From positions 1 through 64,000 of the forward strand of contig JAAYKL010000092.1 of NCBI GenBank assembly GCA_012522445.1: 64,000 bases of DNA, written 5' to 3'. This document shows positions 52,216 through 61,480 of the stretch, piece by piece. Under the pieces are notes generated by a model. It saw only the letters and a list, made by a program, of their open reading frames with translations. It did not search any database and was not told where the DNA came from. Position 1 is the stretch's first letter. Every line of letters begins with the position of its first letter. Both the position numbers and the translations under genes were made by a program. Origin of the DNA: Myxococcales bacterium. GTDB taxonomy: Bacteria > Myxococcota_A > Polyangia > JAAYKL01.

Positions 52216-52914
52216 TCAAGACTTCAGCCTCGGCAAAATCCAACCGATGGTGGCGCCGAGATCCCGGGTTTGTATGTAGAGCTTTCCGTGTCCCAAAAAT
52301 TCGCAGACCAGTCCTTCTCCCGACATCAAGGTAGCTTTAAAGCCGCCAGCGGTCTTGATTTTGTACGTCAGCGAATCCTCGTAGGCCACGATGTGTCCGG
52401 TATCCACAATGAAAGAGCCCTGCACGTCAATGGCGTGAATGGCCCCGTAGGAGTTCACCCACAGATCGCCCGACCCAGAAGCGTGAAGCCAAAATGCGCC
52501 TTCCCCAGAAAACAAGCTCTTAAAGCCACCAAACTTGGTTTTCACCCTCACCGCCCCAGCGGAGGCGAGGTAGCTCGAGGCCTGCACCATTAGGGCGCGC
52601 CCTTCGGCCATCTCGTAGTGGGTGATGTCGCCGGAAATGGCCGGTGCAAAAAGCACCTTGCCCCCTTGGCCAACCGGGGGCGTGTACGTGTTGAGGAAAA
52701 AGGATTCTTTGGCAAAAATCTTTCGAATCACAGCCATGAAGAAGCTGCTGACCCTGCTAAAGAAGCCGCCGAGATTGCTGCCAAAACCCGTCTTGATGAT
52801 CATGCCATCGCTCATGCCAACCATGGAACCCGCCTCAACCGTGAGGCTCTCTCCTGGCGCCAACTCCACTGTGGCCATGGCAAAAGCTGGACTGAATTCG
52901 ATCGTCTGCTGCAT
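52216..52914 (-). CDS. AIM24/TIGR00266-family protein, copy 1 of a tandem array
   Basis: The 232-residue member (start at 52914, with AAGGAGG just upstream) reads FAMATVELAPGESLTVEAGSMVGMSDGMIIKTGFGSNLGG, then NTYTPPVGQGGKVLFAPAISGDITHYEMAEGRALMVQASSYLAS, then FIVDTGHIVAYEDSLTYKIKTAGGFKATLMSGEGLVCEFLGHGKLYIQTRD. It is the promoter-proximal gene of the three and is separated by about 160 bases from the convergently placed MCP gene end. Function is unknown. Confidence 0.88.
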   Translation of the reverse strand: MQQTIEFSPAFAMATVELAPGESLTVEAGSMVGMSDGMIIKTGFGSNLGGFFSRVSSFFMAVIRKIFAKESFFLNTYTPPVGQGGKVLFAPAISGDITHYEMAEGRALMVQASSYLASAGAVRVKTKFGGFKSLFSGEGAFWLHASGSGDLWVNSYGAIHAIDVQGSFIVDTGHIVAYEDSLTYKIKTAGGFKATLMSGEGLVCEFLGHGKLYIQTRDLGATIGWILPRLKS

Positions 52915-53073
52915 GAAAACCTCCTTCGCCTCAAAGCGGCAAAAAACAAAACTTCCGATATTAATCGGGGACTGTAACACAATGGATCGGCGCTTCAAGC
53001 AGAAGATTCTCGCAACCAAATGCCGATGTGCGGCGCCGAAAGCGGTGCTGTATTAATGAGAGATGAGACAACG

Positions 53074-54864
53074 CTATGCCTTGTCGTTGCGCGGCGCATC
53101 TTCGCCCAAAGACGCGAGAGAGGGCGGCGCGACACGTGCATCTTCCGCCTCATTCGCCGGCGTGGTGATCCAGATGTCCACCAACATTTGCAGCTCGGAA
53201 ATGGCATTGGCCATTTGCCGCGTGCTGTCCTCAATGCGCTGAGAGATCGATTGGTTTTCCATGGCGCTAATATTGATTTGCTCCACCGCAGAAGCGATTT
53301 GCGACAACCCCAGGGATTGCTGATTTACCGAGCTATTAATCTCATTGGCCACCGCAGATGCCTCCATAATGGCCTCGCTCAGATCGTTGACAATGGCGCC
53401 CGCATTCGACACCGCCGTCACGCCTTCCAATGTGCGCGCTTCGCCGTTTTCGGCTGTCTCCACCATGCCTTCAATGGCCTGTCGAATTGTCGTCAATGTG
53501 TAGGTGATTTGCTCTGTGGCCTCTTTGGACTGGCCGGCAAGCTCCTTGACCTCCTGCGCCACCACCGCAAACCCTACGCCGTACTCGCCGGCCTTCGCCG
53601 CTTCAATGGACGCATTGACAGCCAAAATTTTGGACTGCTCAGCGATGGCGTTTACGGAGTTAATGATGTTGCCAATTTCCTCCACGCTGGAGAGCAGCCC
53701 CTTGCTCTTTTGGAAAATATTTTGCGAGTCCGCCTTGATGCGCACCATGATTTCGCTGGCTGTGTCCACGGCGCTCCGCCCACGGGCCGAACCTTCCGAA
53801 GACTTTTCAGCGGCTTCGACAATGCGCCCCGCAGCCAACGACACGCTCTTACCTGTCTTTTCCATCTCTTCGACGGTGGCAGCGGTTTCCGCGACGGCGG
53901 CGGCTTGCTCAGAGGCCGACACCGACAAATTGGCCATCACCTTCACCGTCTCGAGCGAGACACCGGAGACCGTGGCTGTCAGCGATTGCACCGTGGTGAC
54001 CTGCTCGTGAAAGGCCCGCCCCAAATCTTGAATCGATTTTGACAGCACGAACATCTCGGTCAGGCCGGATTCCAATTGACCGAAATGTGTCAAATCGCCG
54101 TCGGCAATGCGCGCCGCAGTTTGGGTAATTCTCGTCATGGGACGCGCCGCAGAAGTGCCGATGAAGAACACCAGAATGGCCACGACGATCAGCGATACGA
54201 CGAATGTGATGACCATTGAGAGCGCGAAACGAGACTGGTAGTCCTGGTACTCTTTGACCGACTCGGCATACACCAGGTAACCGAGCAGGCGCTCTTCCAG
54301 CAGCACCGGCACACCGGCCAAAACCAGATCGCCCTGAATGATGTTGGCGGTGCCCAGCATGCCGTCCTTTTTCCATTGTCCCATTTGCGCCAGCGGCACC
54401 GACATAAACAAATCGATGAGCTGCGTGTATACCGCCTGTTCGGAGGCCTGCATGCGCCCCAGCTCTTTCGGCAATATGGCAACAAAATCGCTGCGAGAGG
54501 CATCGCCGATGATGTCGTCGGGGCGCCGAAGCGCTCCGCGTTTCTTGGTTGCGGCTTCTTCCCGAACCAAAAATACAGCCACCCCCTCCATCTCGCTCCG
54601 CGAACGCATCGCGGCGGCCAACTGCTCGCGCAGCGCTTGCTGGTCATCAACGCTAGATGCGGCAATTTGCATGTCGAACCGCCATCTGTTGACAAAGGCT
54701 TCTGCGGTTGCAGCGGCGCCACGCTCAATGACATCGAAAGCGCGTGCTTGCATCCCGGGATTGAAAACGGTGAGAAACAACGCCATCGTAACGATGGCCT
54801 GCAGCACGACTACGGATAAAATGAGCGCGGTCAGGGTTTGCCCCAATGTCAGTTGGCGTTTCAT
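53074..54864 (-). CDS. Methyl-accepting chemotaxis protein
   Basis: The 596-residue receptor has two membrane helices (about 10-30 and 207-232) around a periplasmic sensor of about 175 residues with helices as in a four-helix or Cache-type domain. A HAMP linker (TSAARPMTRITQTAARIADGDLTHFG) and the cytoplasmic signalling coil follow, with the conserved hairpin tip region (NAIAEQSKILAVNASIEAAKAGEYGVGFAVVAQEVKELAGQSKEAT). There is no C-terminal CheR-binding pentapeptide. It is divergent from the cheY gene, so it probably feeds the adjacent CheA complex. The ligand is unknown. A longer start at 54906 is possible. Confidence 0.93.
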   Translation of the reverse strand: MKRQLTLGQTLTALILSVVVLQAIVTMALFLTVFNPGMQARAFDVIERGAAATAEAFVNRWRFDMQIAASSVDDQQALREQLAAAMRSRSEMEGVAVFLVREEAATKKRGALRRPDDIIGDASRSDFVAILPKELGRMQASEQAVYTQLIDLFMSVPLAQMGQWKKDGMLGTANIIQGDLVLAGVPVLLEERLLGYLVYAESVKEYQDYQSRFALSMVITFVVSLIVVAILVFFIGTSAARPMTRITQTAARIADGDLTHFGQLESGLTEMFVLSKSIQDLGRAFHEQVTTVQSLTATVSGVSLETVKVMANLSVSASEQAAAVAETAATVEEMEKTGKSVSLAAGRIVEAAEKSSEGSARGRSAVDTASEIMVRIKADSQNIFQKSKGLLSSVEEIGNIINSVNAIAEQSKILAVNASIEAAKAGEYGVGFAVVAQEVKELAGQSKEATEQITYTLTTIRQAIEGMVETAENGEARTLEGVTAVSNAGAIVNDLSEAIMEASAVANEINSSVNQQSLGLSQIASAVEQINISAMENQSISQRIEDSTRQMANAISELQMLVDIWITTPANEAEDARVAPPSLASLGEDAPRNDKA

Positions 54865-55051
54865 GTCGTTCTGTGCTCCCCGTGCGGAAATGGCGTTTGC
54901 ATCCATTTATAGCACGTCCCAAAGAATTCACCATTTGGCTATTTTTAAAATTACACTGCAAAAAAAACAACGCACAATTGACCAAACCTACTGTATCCTT
55001 CAAAGTTATAAACAGTAGCGCACCGTATTTTGTCTGTCTGGGGAGATGCCA

Positions 55052-55447
55052 ATGACCAACAAGATCCTCATTGTGGATGACACAGAAACAATGCGAATGA
55101 CGCAACAGATGATGTTGGGCGACGAGGGGTACCAAATTGAAATGGCGACCAACGGCGTTGAAGCACTCGAAATGGTGCACCGCAACAAACCCGATCTCAT
55201 CCTCATGGACATCATGATGCCCTTGATGGACGGCATTGAATGCTGTCAGCGCATCAAATCCGACGAGCAGCTCAAAGACATCAAAATCGTCATGGTCACG
55301 ACACGCAGTGAATACGCCCGTGTCAAAGAGGCGTTTGCGGCGGGCTGCGACGACTACATCAACAAACCCATCAACAAAGAGGAACTGCTCACCAAAGTAA
55401 AAGATCTCCTCAAGTTCGTCAGCCTTCGAAAACTTTTGCGCAACTAA
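55052..55447 (+). CDS. cheY: CheY-like single-domain response regulator
   Basis: The 131-residue receiver domain has the acid pair in ILIVDDTETMRM (D9-D10), phospho-acceptor Asp53 in LILMDIMMP, the Thr in VTTRSEY and the Lys in YINKPINK. It has no output domain, so it is either the motor-type signal or a phosphate sink of the chemosensory pathway. The ATG at 55052 is preferred over that at 55046 because GGGGAG then sits 6 bases upstream. It opens the cheY-cheW-cheR-cheW-cheA-cheB operon. Confidence 0.92.
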   Translation: MTNKILIVDDTETMRMTQQMMLGDEGYQIEMATNGVEALEMVHRNKPDLILMDIMMPLMDGIECCQRIKSDEQLKDIKIVMVTTRSEYARVKEAFAAGCDDYINKPINKEELLTKVKDLLKFVSLRKLLRN

Positions 55448-55486
55448 ACCGATGGCGCAGCGCACTCTTGCGCAAAGGGACAAGAC

Positions 55487-56080
55487 GTGACACCAGCTTC
55501 CATCGAAAAATTGGCTGAACTGAAAGCCCGCCTCGCGGAAATTCACGCGCTGGAGCAGCAAGCCCGCGAGCTCAAAAATGCGCTCGTCAAAGAGGGGGCC
55601 CTCTCCCGTGACGAGGCCCTCGACAAGCTGGATTTTTTGCTGCTGCAATCCGCTGATCAAGTCTTGGCGCTGCCCCTGACCTACGTCACCGAAGTCATCG
55701 ACATGCCCCTGCTCCGCCCCTTGCCCGCGCCCCGTCCGCCGGTGTCTGGGCTGGTGAACTACCACGGAGATTACCTGGCGGTTATCGACATCCGCCCCCT
55801 CGTGGGACAACCCGAAACAGCGGCGCGTCCCCACCAGGTCCTCGCCATCTGCGAAGTCGCCCCAAAGCGTTTCGCGCTAAAAGCCGACGATGTCCACGAG
55901 GTCATCACCGTCGCAACCGAGGCCATCTCCATCGCCGATCACGTGCTGCCGGGCGTGCTGCACCAAGCGGGCATGTTGCGCATCAACGCGCACCAAAGCG
56001 CCGTCATCCTCAATCTCCCCCACATCGCGTTGACCACCCCGCTACCCAACGATGAACCCACGGTGCCCGCAGAGACATGA
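55487..56080 (+). CDS. cheW: CheW-like coupling protein with extra N-terminal helix
   Basis: The 197-residue protein starts at GTG. The N-terminal 45 residues form a charged helix (KLAELKARLAEIHALEQQARELKNALVKE), then a CheW domain (LLLQSADQVLALPLTYVTEVIDMPLLRPLPAPRPPVSGLVNYHGDYLAVIDIRPLVG, FALKADDVHEVITV, HQSAVILNLPHI). It should link receptors to CheA. The stop overlaps cheR (ATGA). The Glu/Lys-rich N-terminal helix is not part of standard CheW and might add an oligomerisation or receptor contact. Confidence 0.85.
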   Translation: MTPASIEKLAELKARLAEIHALEQQARELKNALVKEGALSRDEALDKLDFLLLQSADQVLALPLTYVTEVIDMPLLRPLPAPRPPVSGLVNYHGDYLAVIDIRPLVGQPETAARPHQVLAICEVAPKRFALKADDVHEVITVATEAISIADHVLPGVLHQAGMLRINAHQSAVILNLPHIALTTPLPNDEPTVPAET

Positions 56081-57471
56081 TGCCCTGGTCCGCCCAACGA
56101 GAAGCCCAAATCACCGACGCCGAATTGACCGAGCTGCGCGCCTGCATCTTGCAAAAAACCGGCATCTACATCTCGGAGTCAAAGTCTTTCGAGTGGCACA
56201 CAAAGCTAGGACCACACCTGGCCACGCTCCCAGCCGACGAGCGAAAAAACTTTGTCTCCCGCGTGCACAGCGAGCCCGACTACCGACAAAAAATCATCAA
56301 CTTGCTCACGGTGGGCGAAAGCTATTTTTACCGCAACCACCCGCACTTCGAAGCGCTGGAACACCGCATTCTCCCCGCGCTCATCGAAGACAACGCGCCG
56401 ACAAAACGCCTGCGCATTTGGAGCGCCGGGTGCGCGGCCGGCGAAGAGCCCTACTCTTTGGCCATGCTCTTGGATCGCGCCTTCCCAGAGCTCAAGACTT
56501 GGCATGTCACCATTTGCGCCACCGACATCAACACCGCTTTTTTGGCGAAGGCCGAACAGGGCATTTACACCCCCTGGTCTTTTCGCGGCGTCCCCGAAGC
56601 GCTTCGCACGCGCTACTTCACCCCGATGGATGCGCAGCGCTATGCCATCGCCTCCCACATACGCAGCCAGGTACAGTTCGAGTACTTCAACCTGATCACG
56701 CACCCCATGCGCCCTCCCCGGGGCGCGCAATACGACCTCATTTTGTGCCGCAATGTGCTCATCTACTTCCCGCACGACCTCGCTGTACGCGTCACCGCCA
56801 ACTTGGAAAACGCGCTCTTCCCCCGAGGGTTTTTGATCCTCGGACACTCGGAGTCTTTCTCGGCCCACACCGCCCTCGAAACCATCTACTCGCACGCCAC
56901 GTTCTATTATCGAAAGCCCCCCGTCTCCGGGGCAACAGCTCCCCCGACCCGACATTCCCATTCCCTGATTCCGGGCATTCTTCCGGTTATGCCCGCGAAC
57001 GACAGCGCGCCCCCGAACAAATCCAAAGACACCCCGCTGGCGCCGACGCATCCACCCGCCCGCGAAAACACCCTCTCGCTCATCCAGCTCGCCGAGGAGC
57101 ACGCCATCATGGGCGAGCTCGATGCCGCCGAGCGCATTTTGGACGAGCTGGCCCTGCGCGCCTCGCGCCCACATCACCGCATCGAGTTTTTGCGCGCGGT
57201 CATCGCCGATCAACGCGACGACGCGTCCGCCTCGTTGCAACATTTGAAGCAAGCGATTTTTCTCAACAAGGACTTCACCATCGCGCATTATTATCAAGGC
57301 GTCATCGCCGAACGCGAAAACGATCGCACCGCGGCCAAGCGTGCATACCGCAACACCATCGCGCTGACGGCCACCATGCCTCCCGACGCCAAAGTCGATA
57401 GCAGCAGTGGCATCACCGCGTTGCGGTTGCACGAGATCGCCGCCGAGCGCCTCAAAGAATTGGATTTTTAA
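56077..57471 (+). CDS. cheR: CheR methyltransferase with C-terminal TPR-like tail
   Basis: The 464-residue protein has the N-terminal helical subdomain and the SAM-binding fold: KIINLLTVGESYFYRNHPHF, IWSAGCAAGEEPYSLAMLLDRAF, ATDINTAFLAKA, FNLI and DLILCRNVLIYFPHDLA. From about residue 320 a helix-rich tail with TPR-like spacing (NTLSLIQLAEEHAIMGELDAAERILDELALRASRPHHRIEFLRAVIADQ) is added. It methylates glutamates on receptors. The TPR tail may replace the pentapeptide tethering used by enteric CheR, consistent with the receptor lacking one. Confidence 0.92.
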   Translation: MMPWSAQREAQITDAELTELRACILQKTGIYISESKSFEWHTKLGPHLATLPADERKNFVSRVHSEPDYRQKIINLLTVGESYFYRNHPHFEALEHRILPALIEDNAPTKRLRIWSAGCAAGEEPYSLAMLLDRAFPELKTWHVTICATDINTAFLAKAEQGIYTPWSFRGVPEALRTRYFTPMDAQRYAIASHIRSQVQFEYFNLITHPMRPPRGAQYDLILCRNVLIYFPHDLAVRVTANLENALFPRGFLILGHSESFSAHTALETIYSHATFYYRKPPVSGATAPPTRHSHSLIPGILPVMPANDSAPPNKSKDTPLAPTHPPARENTLSLIQLAEEHAIMGELDAAERILDELALRASRPHHRIEFLRAVIADQRDDASASLQHLKQAIFLNKDFTIAHYYQGVIAERENDRTAAKRAYRNTIALTATMPPDAKVDSSSGITALRLHEIAAERLKELDF

Positions 57472-57473
57472 TT

Positions 57474-58013
57474 ATGGGCACCACCCTCTCTGACATCGAA
57501 CGCAAATTGCTTGAAGCCAGGGCCCAACGCCTGGCCGCGCCCATCGAGCGCCAACAGCAAAAATCACATGCCCATGCGCTGCTGCTCTTCAACAGCGTCG
57601 ATACCAACTTCGCCATCCAGCTCTCCCACGTAGAAGCCGTTATGCGCATCGCCGATATCTTCCCGATACCCCACACGCCCGCGCACATCTCCGGAGTCAT
57701 TCGGCGCCATGGCCAAACCTTTGCGCTGGTCAATTTGCGGCGCTTCTTCTACCCGCAAACCGAAGCCCTCATCGACGAAGACTTCGCCATTGTCGCCACG
57801 ATCCACCGCAAAACCATCGCGCTGCAGGTCACGGAAATTGAAGGCGTGACGCAGCTCTCCCAGGCGACGTTTTTGCCACCCCCAGAAAATCTCGACAAAG
57901 CCCTCGCGCCCTATGTCACGCACACCACAGCCCAGGGACTCCTCCTGCTCGACCTCAGCGCGCTGGTCTTAGCAGAGGGATTCGGCACAACGAAAATTGA
58001 AGGTGCACCATGA
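57474..58013 (+). CDS. cheW: CheW-like coupling protein (second copy)
   Basis: The 179-residue protein has a standard CheW domain after a helical N-terminus (DIERKLLEARAQRLAAPIERQQQ): ALLLFNSVDTNFAIQLSHVEAVMRIADIFPIPHTPAHISGVIRRHGQTFALVNLRRFFY, IALQVTEIEGVTQL and GLLLLDLSALV. It starts 2 bases after cheR and ends with an ATGA overlap into cheA. With the first CheW it may form mixed receptor-kinase lattices. It is diverged from that copy. Confidence 0.88.
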   Translation: MGTTLSDIERKLLEARAQRLAAPIERQQQKSHAHALLLFNSVDTNFAIQLSHVEAVMRIADIFPIPHTPAHISGVIRRHGQTFALVNLRRFFYPQTEALIDEDFAIVATIHRKTIALQVTEIEGVTQLSQATFLPPPENLDKALAPYVTHTTAQGLLLLDLSALVLAEGFGTTKIEGAP

Positions 58014-60253
58014 AGACCCCCGAAGGCTTTACCCGGGCGCAGATCGAGCAGCTATCCGAAATTTTTCGCACAGAGGCCATCGAACACGTGCGCAACATCG
58101 CCTCGGTGCTCTTCTCCATTGAAGACGGGAGAACCGACATCCCCGAGTCGATATCCCACGCCTTTCGCGATGCCCACAGCCTGAAGGGTTCGGCCAATAC
58201 GCTCGGCTTCCTCCGCGTCGCCATCATGGCCCACCACTTCGAAGATGCCCTGGGCACCATCCGCGATCAAAGGCGCTCTCTGAGCGTTGCCGATCTCGAC
58301 ACGCTCCTCAACACGCTGGAGGCCATTCGCGCGTCCATCTACGCCAGTGAACCGGGCGACGACCAACTGTCAGAAAATGAAAACCAAACCCTGCAGCAGT
58401 TGAACGCGACATTCTCGTTGCAGCCCCCCCGCACCACCGCGTCTTCCCCGCCCGCGCATGTCCCCTCTCCGCCGAACGCCGCCCCGTCCGCAGATACCGC
58501 GCAAACCACCGGGGGCTTTTCCAAAGAGGACGAGGCGGGGAAACAAGATTTCGTTCGGGTTTCCGAACGGCGCATCGACAACGTCATCAATCAGTTTGGC
58601 GAGCTCTTCGAATCCAGCCTGCAGTTCGAGTCTGTCGGACACGACTTGGCCACCAATGTCCACGAGAGCGATCGCCTCGCCGAGGCCCTGCAAAAGCACC
58701 TGCAGAAGCTCTCGGGTTCTGCGCTGGAAGCCGACGTTATCGAGTTGCTGGGCATGGCCAAAAACCTCGCCATCCTCTCGCGGTCGGCGCAGCACAACTT
58801 CTTCTCCGAAGAGCGACACCTCCAAAAGCTCCTGCTGCGCACACAAGATGGGCTGCGCGCCATTCGCATCGCCCCCATCTCCAATCTACACATCACCATC
58901 CGCAACCAAGTGCGCGAGGTCGCGCGCGCCGTGGGCAAAAAAGTCGCATTGGAATTGGCCGGTGGTGAATACGCCGTGGATCGCGCCATCCTCGACGCCC
59001 TCGAAAAGCCCCTCATTCACTTGCTGCGCAACGCCGTCGATCACGGCATCGAGCCGCCCGAACAACGGCGTAAAGCGGGGAAGCGCGAAAGCGGCACCAT
59101 CGCCGTCGTCGCCCGCCACATGGGAGACGCCGTGGAGCTCTCCATCGAGGATGACGGCCGCGGCATCTCTCCGGAGGGCATCAAAGAAGTGCTCCAAACC
59201 AACTTTTCCCTCTCAGAGACACAGATCGCAGAGCTCTCCACCGACCAATTGTACGACTATCTCTTCGAGTCTGGGTTCTCCACCACCACCAGGGTCTCCC
59301 AAATTTCGGGACGCGGTGTGGGCCTCGATGTGGTCAAGCACACCGTGGAACAATTCGGCGGCGAGGTCAGCCTGCGGAGCACCCCGGGAGAGGGCACGCG
59401 CATCGCCCTGCGGCTGCCGCTGACCATGTCGTCCATCCGCTGTCTTCTGTTTGGGGTTGGCTTGCAAACCATGGCCGTCCCGGCGGCCAACATCGAAAAG
59501 GTCTTGGTCCTCCTCGAAAAGGACATCCAAAAGGTGGGCGGCGGAGACGTCATCAACTATGCCGGCGGACACCTGCCACTGTCCTCGTTTCAAGAGGTGC
59601 TCCAGCTCTCCAATGCAGCTCACATGTCGGCGCAACAAAACACCGGGTTCGCAGCGGTTCTCCGCTTTGGCGAGCGCCGCTTTGCCTTTGCCTTCGACCA
59701 AATCTTCGAATACACGCAGCTCATCATCAAACCCTTGGGCGATCTACTGGAGCGCGTCCCCAATGTCTCGGGCCTCGCCCTGTTGGGCACCGGAAAGCTG
59801 GCCCTGGTGCTCAACCCCGCAGACCTCATACGCTCGGCATCTGGCCTCTCCGCCACCAAGCTACCCACCGTGCCCCCCGCCGCCATCCAGCAACGCACCG
59901 TGTTGATCGTCGACGACTCCATTGCGGTTCGCACCATGCAAAAAGCCTTGCTCGAATCCTCTGGATTCAAAGTCCTGAGCGCCTCCGACGGGCTGCAGGC
60001 GCTGCAACTGCTGGCTTACAACACTGTAGATGCGGTGTTGTCCGACGTGCAGATGCCCAACATGGACGGCTTTGAATTGACCCGCGTCATTAAGTCCCGC
60101 GACAAAACCAAGAACATCCCCGTCATTCTGGTCACGTCCTTGGGATCCGACGCCGACATTCAGGCGGGGCTGGCATCAGGCGCCGATGGACACATCATCA
60201 AAAAGGAACTCACGCGCAGCGAGTTGTTAAAGACCATCAATCAACTCATTTAA
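58010..60253 (+). CDS. cheA: CheA histidine kinase with C-terminal receiver domain
   Basis: The 747-residue hybrid kinase has an N-terminal HPt domain (phospho-His56 in FRDAHSLKGSA), a Pro/Ser linker, the dimerisation helices, an ATPase domain with PLIHLLRNAVDHGIEPPEQRRKAGK, DDGRGIS and ISGRGVGLDVVKHTVEQFGGEV, a CheW-like regulatory domain, and a C-terminal receiver domain (VLIVDDSIAVRTMQKAL, Asp in LSDVQMPNMDG near residue 679). The attached receiver may act as a phosphate sink, and separate CheY and CheB are encoded nearby. No P2 domain is obvious. This kind of hybrid CheA is usual in chemosensory systems that control functions other than flagellar motility. Confidence 0.94.
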   Translation: MKTPEGFTRAQIEQLSEIFRTEAIEHVRNIASVLFSIEDGRTDIPESISHAFRDAHSLKGSANTLGFLRVAIMAHHFEDALGTIRDQRRSLSVADLDTLLNTLEAIRASIYASEPGDDQLSENENQTLQQLNATFSLQPPRTTASSPPAHVPSPPNAAPSADTAQTTGGFSKEDEAGKQDFVRVSERRIDNVINQFGELFESSLQFESVGHDLATNVHESDRLAEALQKHLQKLSGSALEADVIELLGMAKNLAILSRSAQHNFFSEERHLQKLLLRTQDGLRAIRIAPISNLHITIRNQVREVARAVGKKVALELAGGEYAVDRAILDALEKPLIHLLRNAVDHGIEPPEQRRKAGKRESGTIAVVARHMGDAVELSIEDDGRGISPEGIKEVLQTNFSLSETQIAELSTDQLYDYLFESGFSTTTRVSQISGRGVGLDVVKHTVEQFGGEVSLRSTPGEGTRIALRLPLTMSSIRCLLFGVGLQTMAVPAANIEKVLVLLEKDIQKVGGGDVINYAGGHLPLSSFQEVLQLSNAAHMSAQQNTGFAAVLRFGERRFAFAFDQIFEYTQLIIKPLGDLLERVPNVSGLALLGTGKLALVLNPADLIRSASGLSATKLPTVPPAAIQQRTVLIVDDSIAVRTMQKALLESSGFKVLSASDGLQALQLLAYNTVDAVLSDVQMPNMDGFELTRVIKSRDKTKNIPVILVTSLGSDADIQAGLASGADGHIIKKELTRSELLKTINQLI

Positions 60254-60272
60254 CGAGGGCACGAAACAAACC

Positions 60273-61397
60273 ATGATGCGCATTCTCATCGCCGAAGACT
60301 CCACCACTGTACAGCGAACGCTGGTGTCATTGCTGGCGCAGGAGCCCGGCATCGAAATCGTCGGCATCGCCAACAATGGACTCGAGGCCGTCGCCCAATG
60401 CCACCGCCTCAAGCCCGACCTGATCACAATGGACATCTTCATGCCCCAAATGAACGGGCTGGAGGCCACGAGAACCATTATGGCCGAATGCCCCACGCGC
60501 ATTGTGATCATCAGCTCCATGGTGGGCTCGCGCAACATCACATTGGCGTTTGACGCCATGCGCGCCGGGGCCGTAGAGATCATCGAAAAACCCGGCGGGG
60601 TGCTCACGGGCAACTATGCCGAGGTGAAAAAAACACTGCTGAACGTCATCCAAAAGGCCCGCGCTTCACGTCCGACAGCGCAACTGAGCTGGCTGCCCCC
60701 TCCGGCGTCGTCCTTTCCTCCCGCCCCGCTCCCCAAACTGTCCACGCCCGCGGCGAATGCACACCGCCACCAGGGAGCGCCATCTGGCACCGAAAAGTTC
60801 CGGCTGGAAAAATTTCCCACGTCCCTGATCTGCATCGGCGGCTCCACCGGTGCCCCAACCGTCATCATGGAAATACTCGCCCAGTTGCCGGCCGACTTCA
60901 GCCTCCCCATTGTCATCGCCCAGCACATCTCCCGCGGCTTTGCCAAGGGCATGACCGCCTGGCTCGACAACGCGTGTGCGCTGCCAATTCGCTTGGCCTC
61001 ACCCGATGAACGCCCCGCAAAGGGAACGGTCCTCGTGGCCCCCGACGACTGCCACACCGCGTTCAACGACGACGGGCGACTCCTGTTCCGCGCCGCCCGC
61101 AACGATGGCCACATCCCCTCCATCGACGGCCTGTTTGAAACCGCCGCCCGCACTTTTCGCGCCAAAGCCGCGGGCATCTTGCTGTCCGGCATGGGCAAGG
61201 ACGGCGCCAACGGACTGTTGCAAATGCGCACCCAGGGCGGCCTCACCATTTGCCAAAGCGAGGCCACCTCAGTGGTCTACGGCATGCCACGGGTCGCCAA
61301 AGAGCTGGGAGCTGCCCACCTGGTGCTCTCCCCCCACGAAATCGCCACCACGCTATTGCAGCTCGACCAAATCACCCGGCGGCAACGCGCCCAGTGA
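60273..61397 (+). CDS. cheB: CheB protein-glutamate methylesterase
   Basis: The 374-residue protein has a receiver domain (acidic DS region in ILIAEDSTTVQRTL, phospho-Asp54 in DLITMDIFMP), a Pro-rich linker, and the methylesterase domain with the catalytic Ser in ICIGGSTGAPTV, His in IVIAQHISRGFAKGM and Asp in GMGKDGANGLLQM. It reverses CheR methylation and deamidates receptor glutamines. It is the last gene of the chemosensory operon, 19 bases after cheA. Confidence 0.94.
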   Translation: MMRILIAEDSTTVQRTLVSLLAQEPGIEIVGIANNGLEAVAQCHRLKPDLITMDIFMPQMNGLEATRTIMAECPTRIVIISSMVGSRNITLAFDAMRAGAVEIIEKPGGVLTGNYAEVKKTLLNVIQKARASRPTAQLSWLPPPASSFPPAPLPKLSTPAANAHRHQGAPSGTEKFRLEKFPTSLICIGGSTGAPTVIMEILAQLPADFSLPIVIAQHISRGFAKGMTAWLDNACALPIRLASPDERPAKGTVLVAPDDCHTAFNDDGRLLFRAARNDGHIPSIDGLFETAARTFRAKAAGILLSGMGKDGANGLLQMRTQGGLTICQSEATSVVYGMPRVAKELGAAHLVLSPHEIATTLLQLDQITRRQRAQ

Positions 61398-61403
61398 CAG
61401 CGA

Positions 61404-61423
61404 CTGGCCAACCAATCGGCCAG
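61404..61423 (+). terminator. Hairpin after cheB
   Basis: CTGGCC and GGCCAG (6 bp each) flank an 8-base loop just after the cheB stop. No T-tract follows, so it is at best a weak or factor-dependent terminator. Confidence 0.25.
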
Positions 61424-61480
61424 ACAGCCAGGGCTTCGACACGGGGCTCATCGGATGTGTGCGTTTTCGGGTGTGCGCGT

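Noticed and set aside
54978-55012. Sigma-70 promoter for cheY (TTGACC ... TATAAA)
   Set aside because: The two elements are separated by 22 or more bases, too far for a normal spacer, so no promoter is called.
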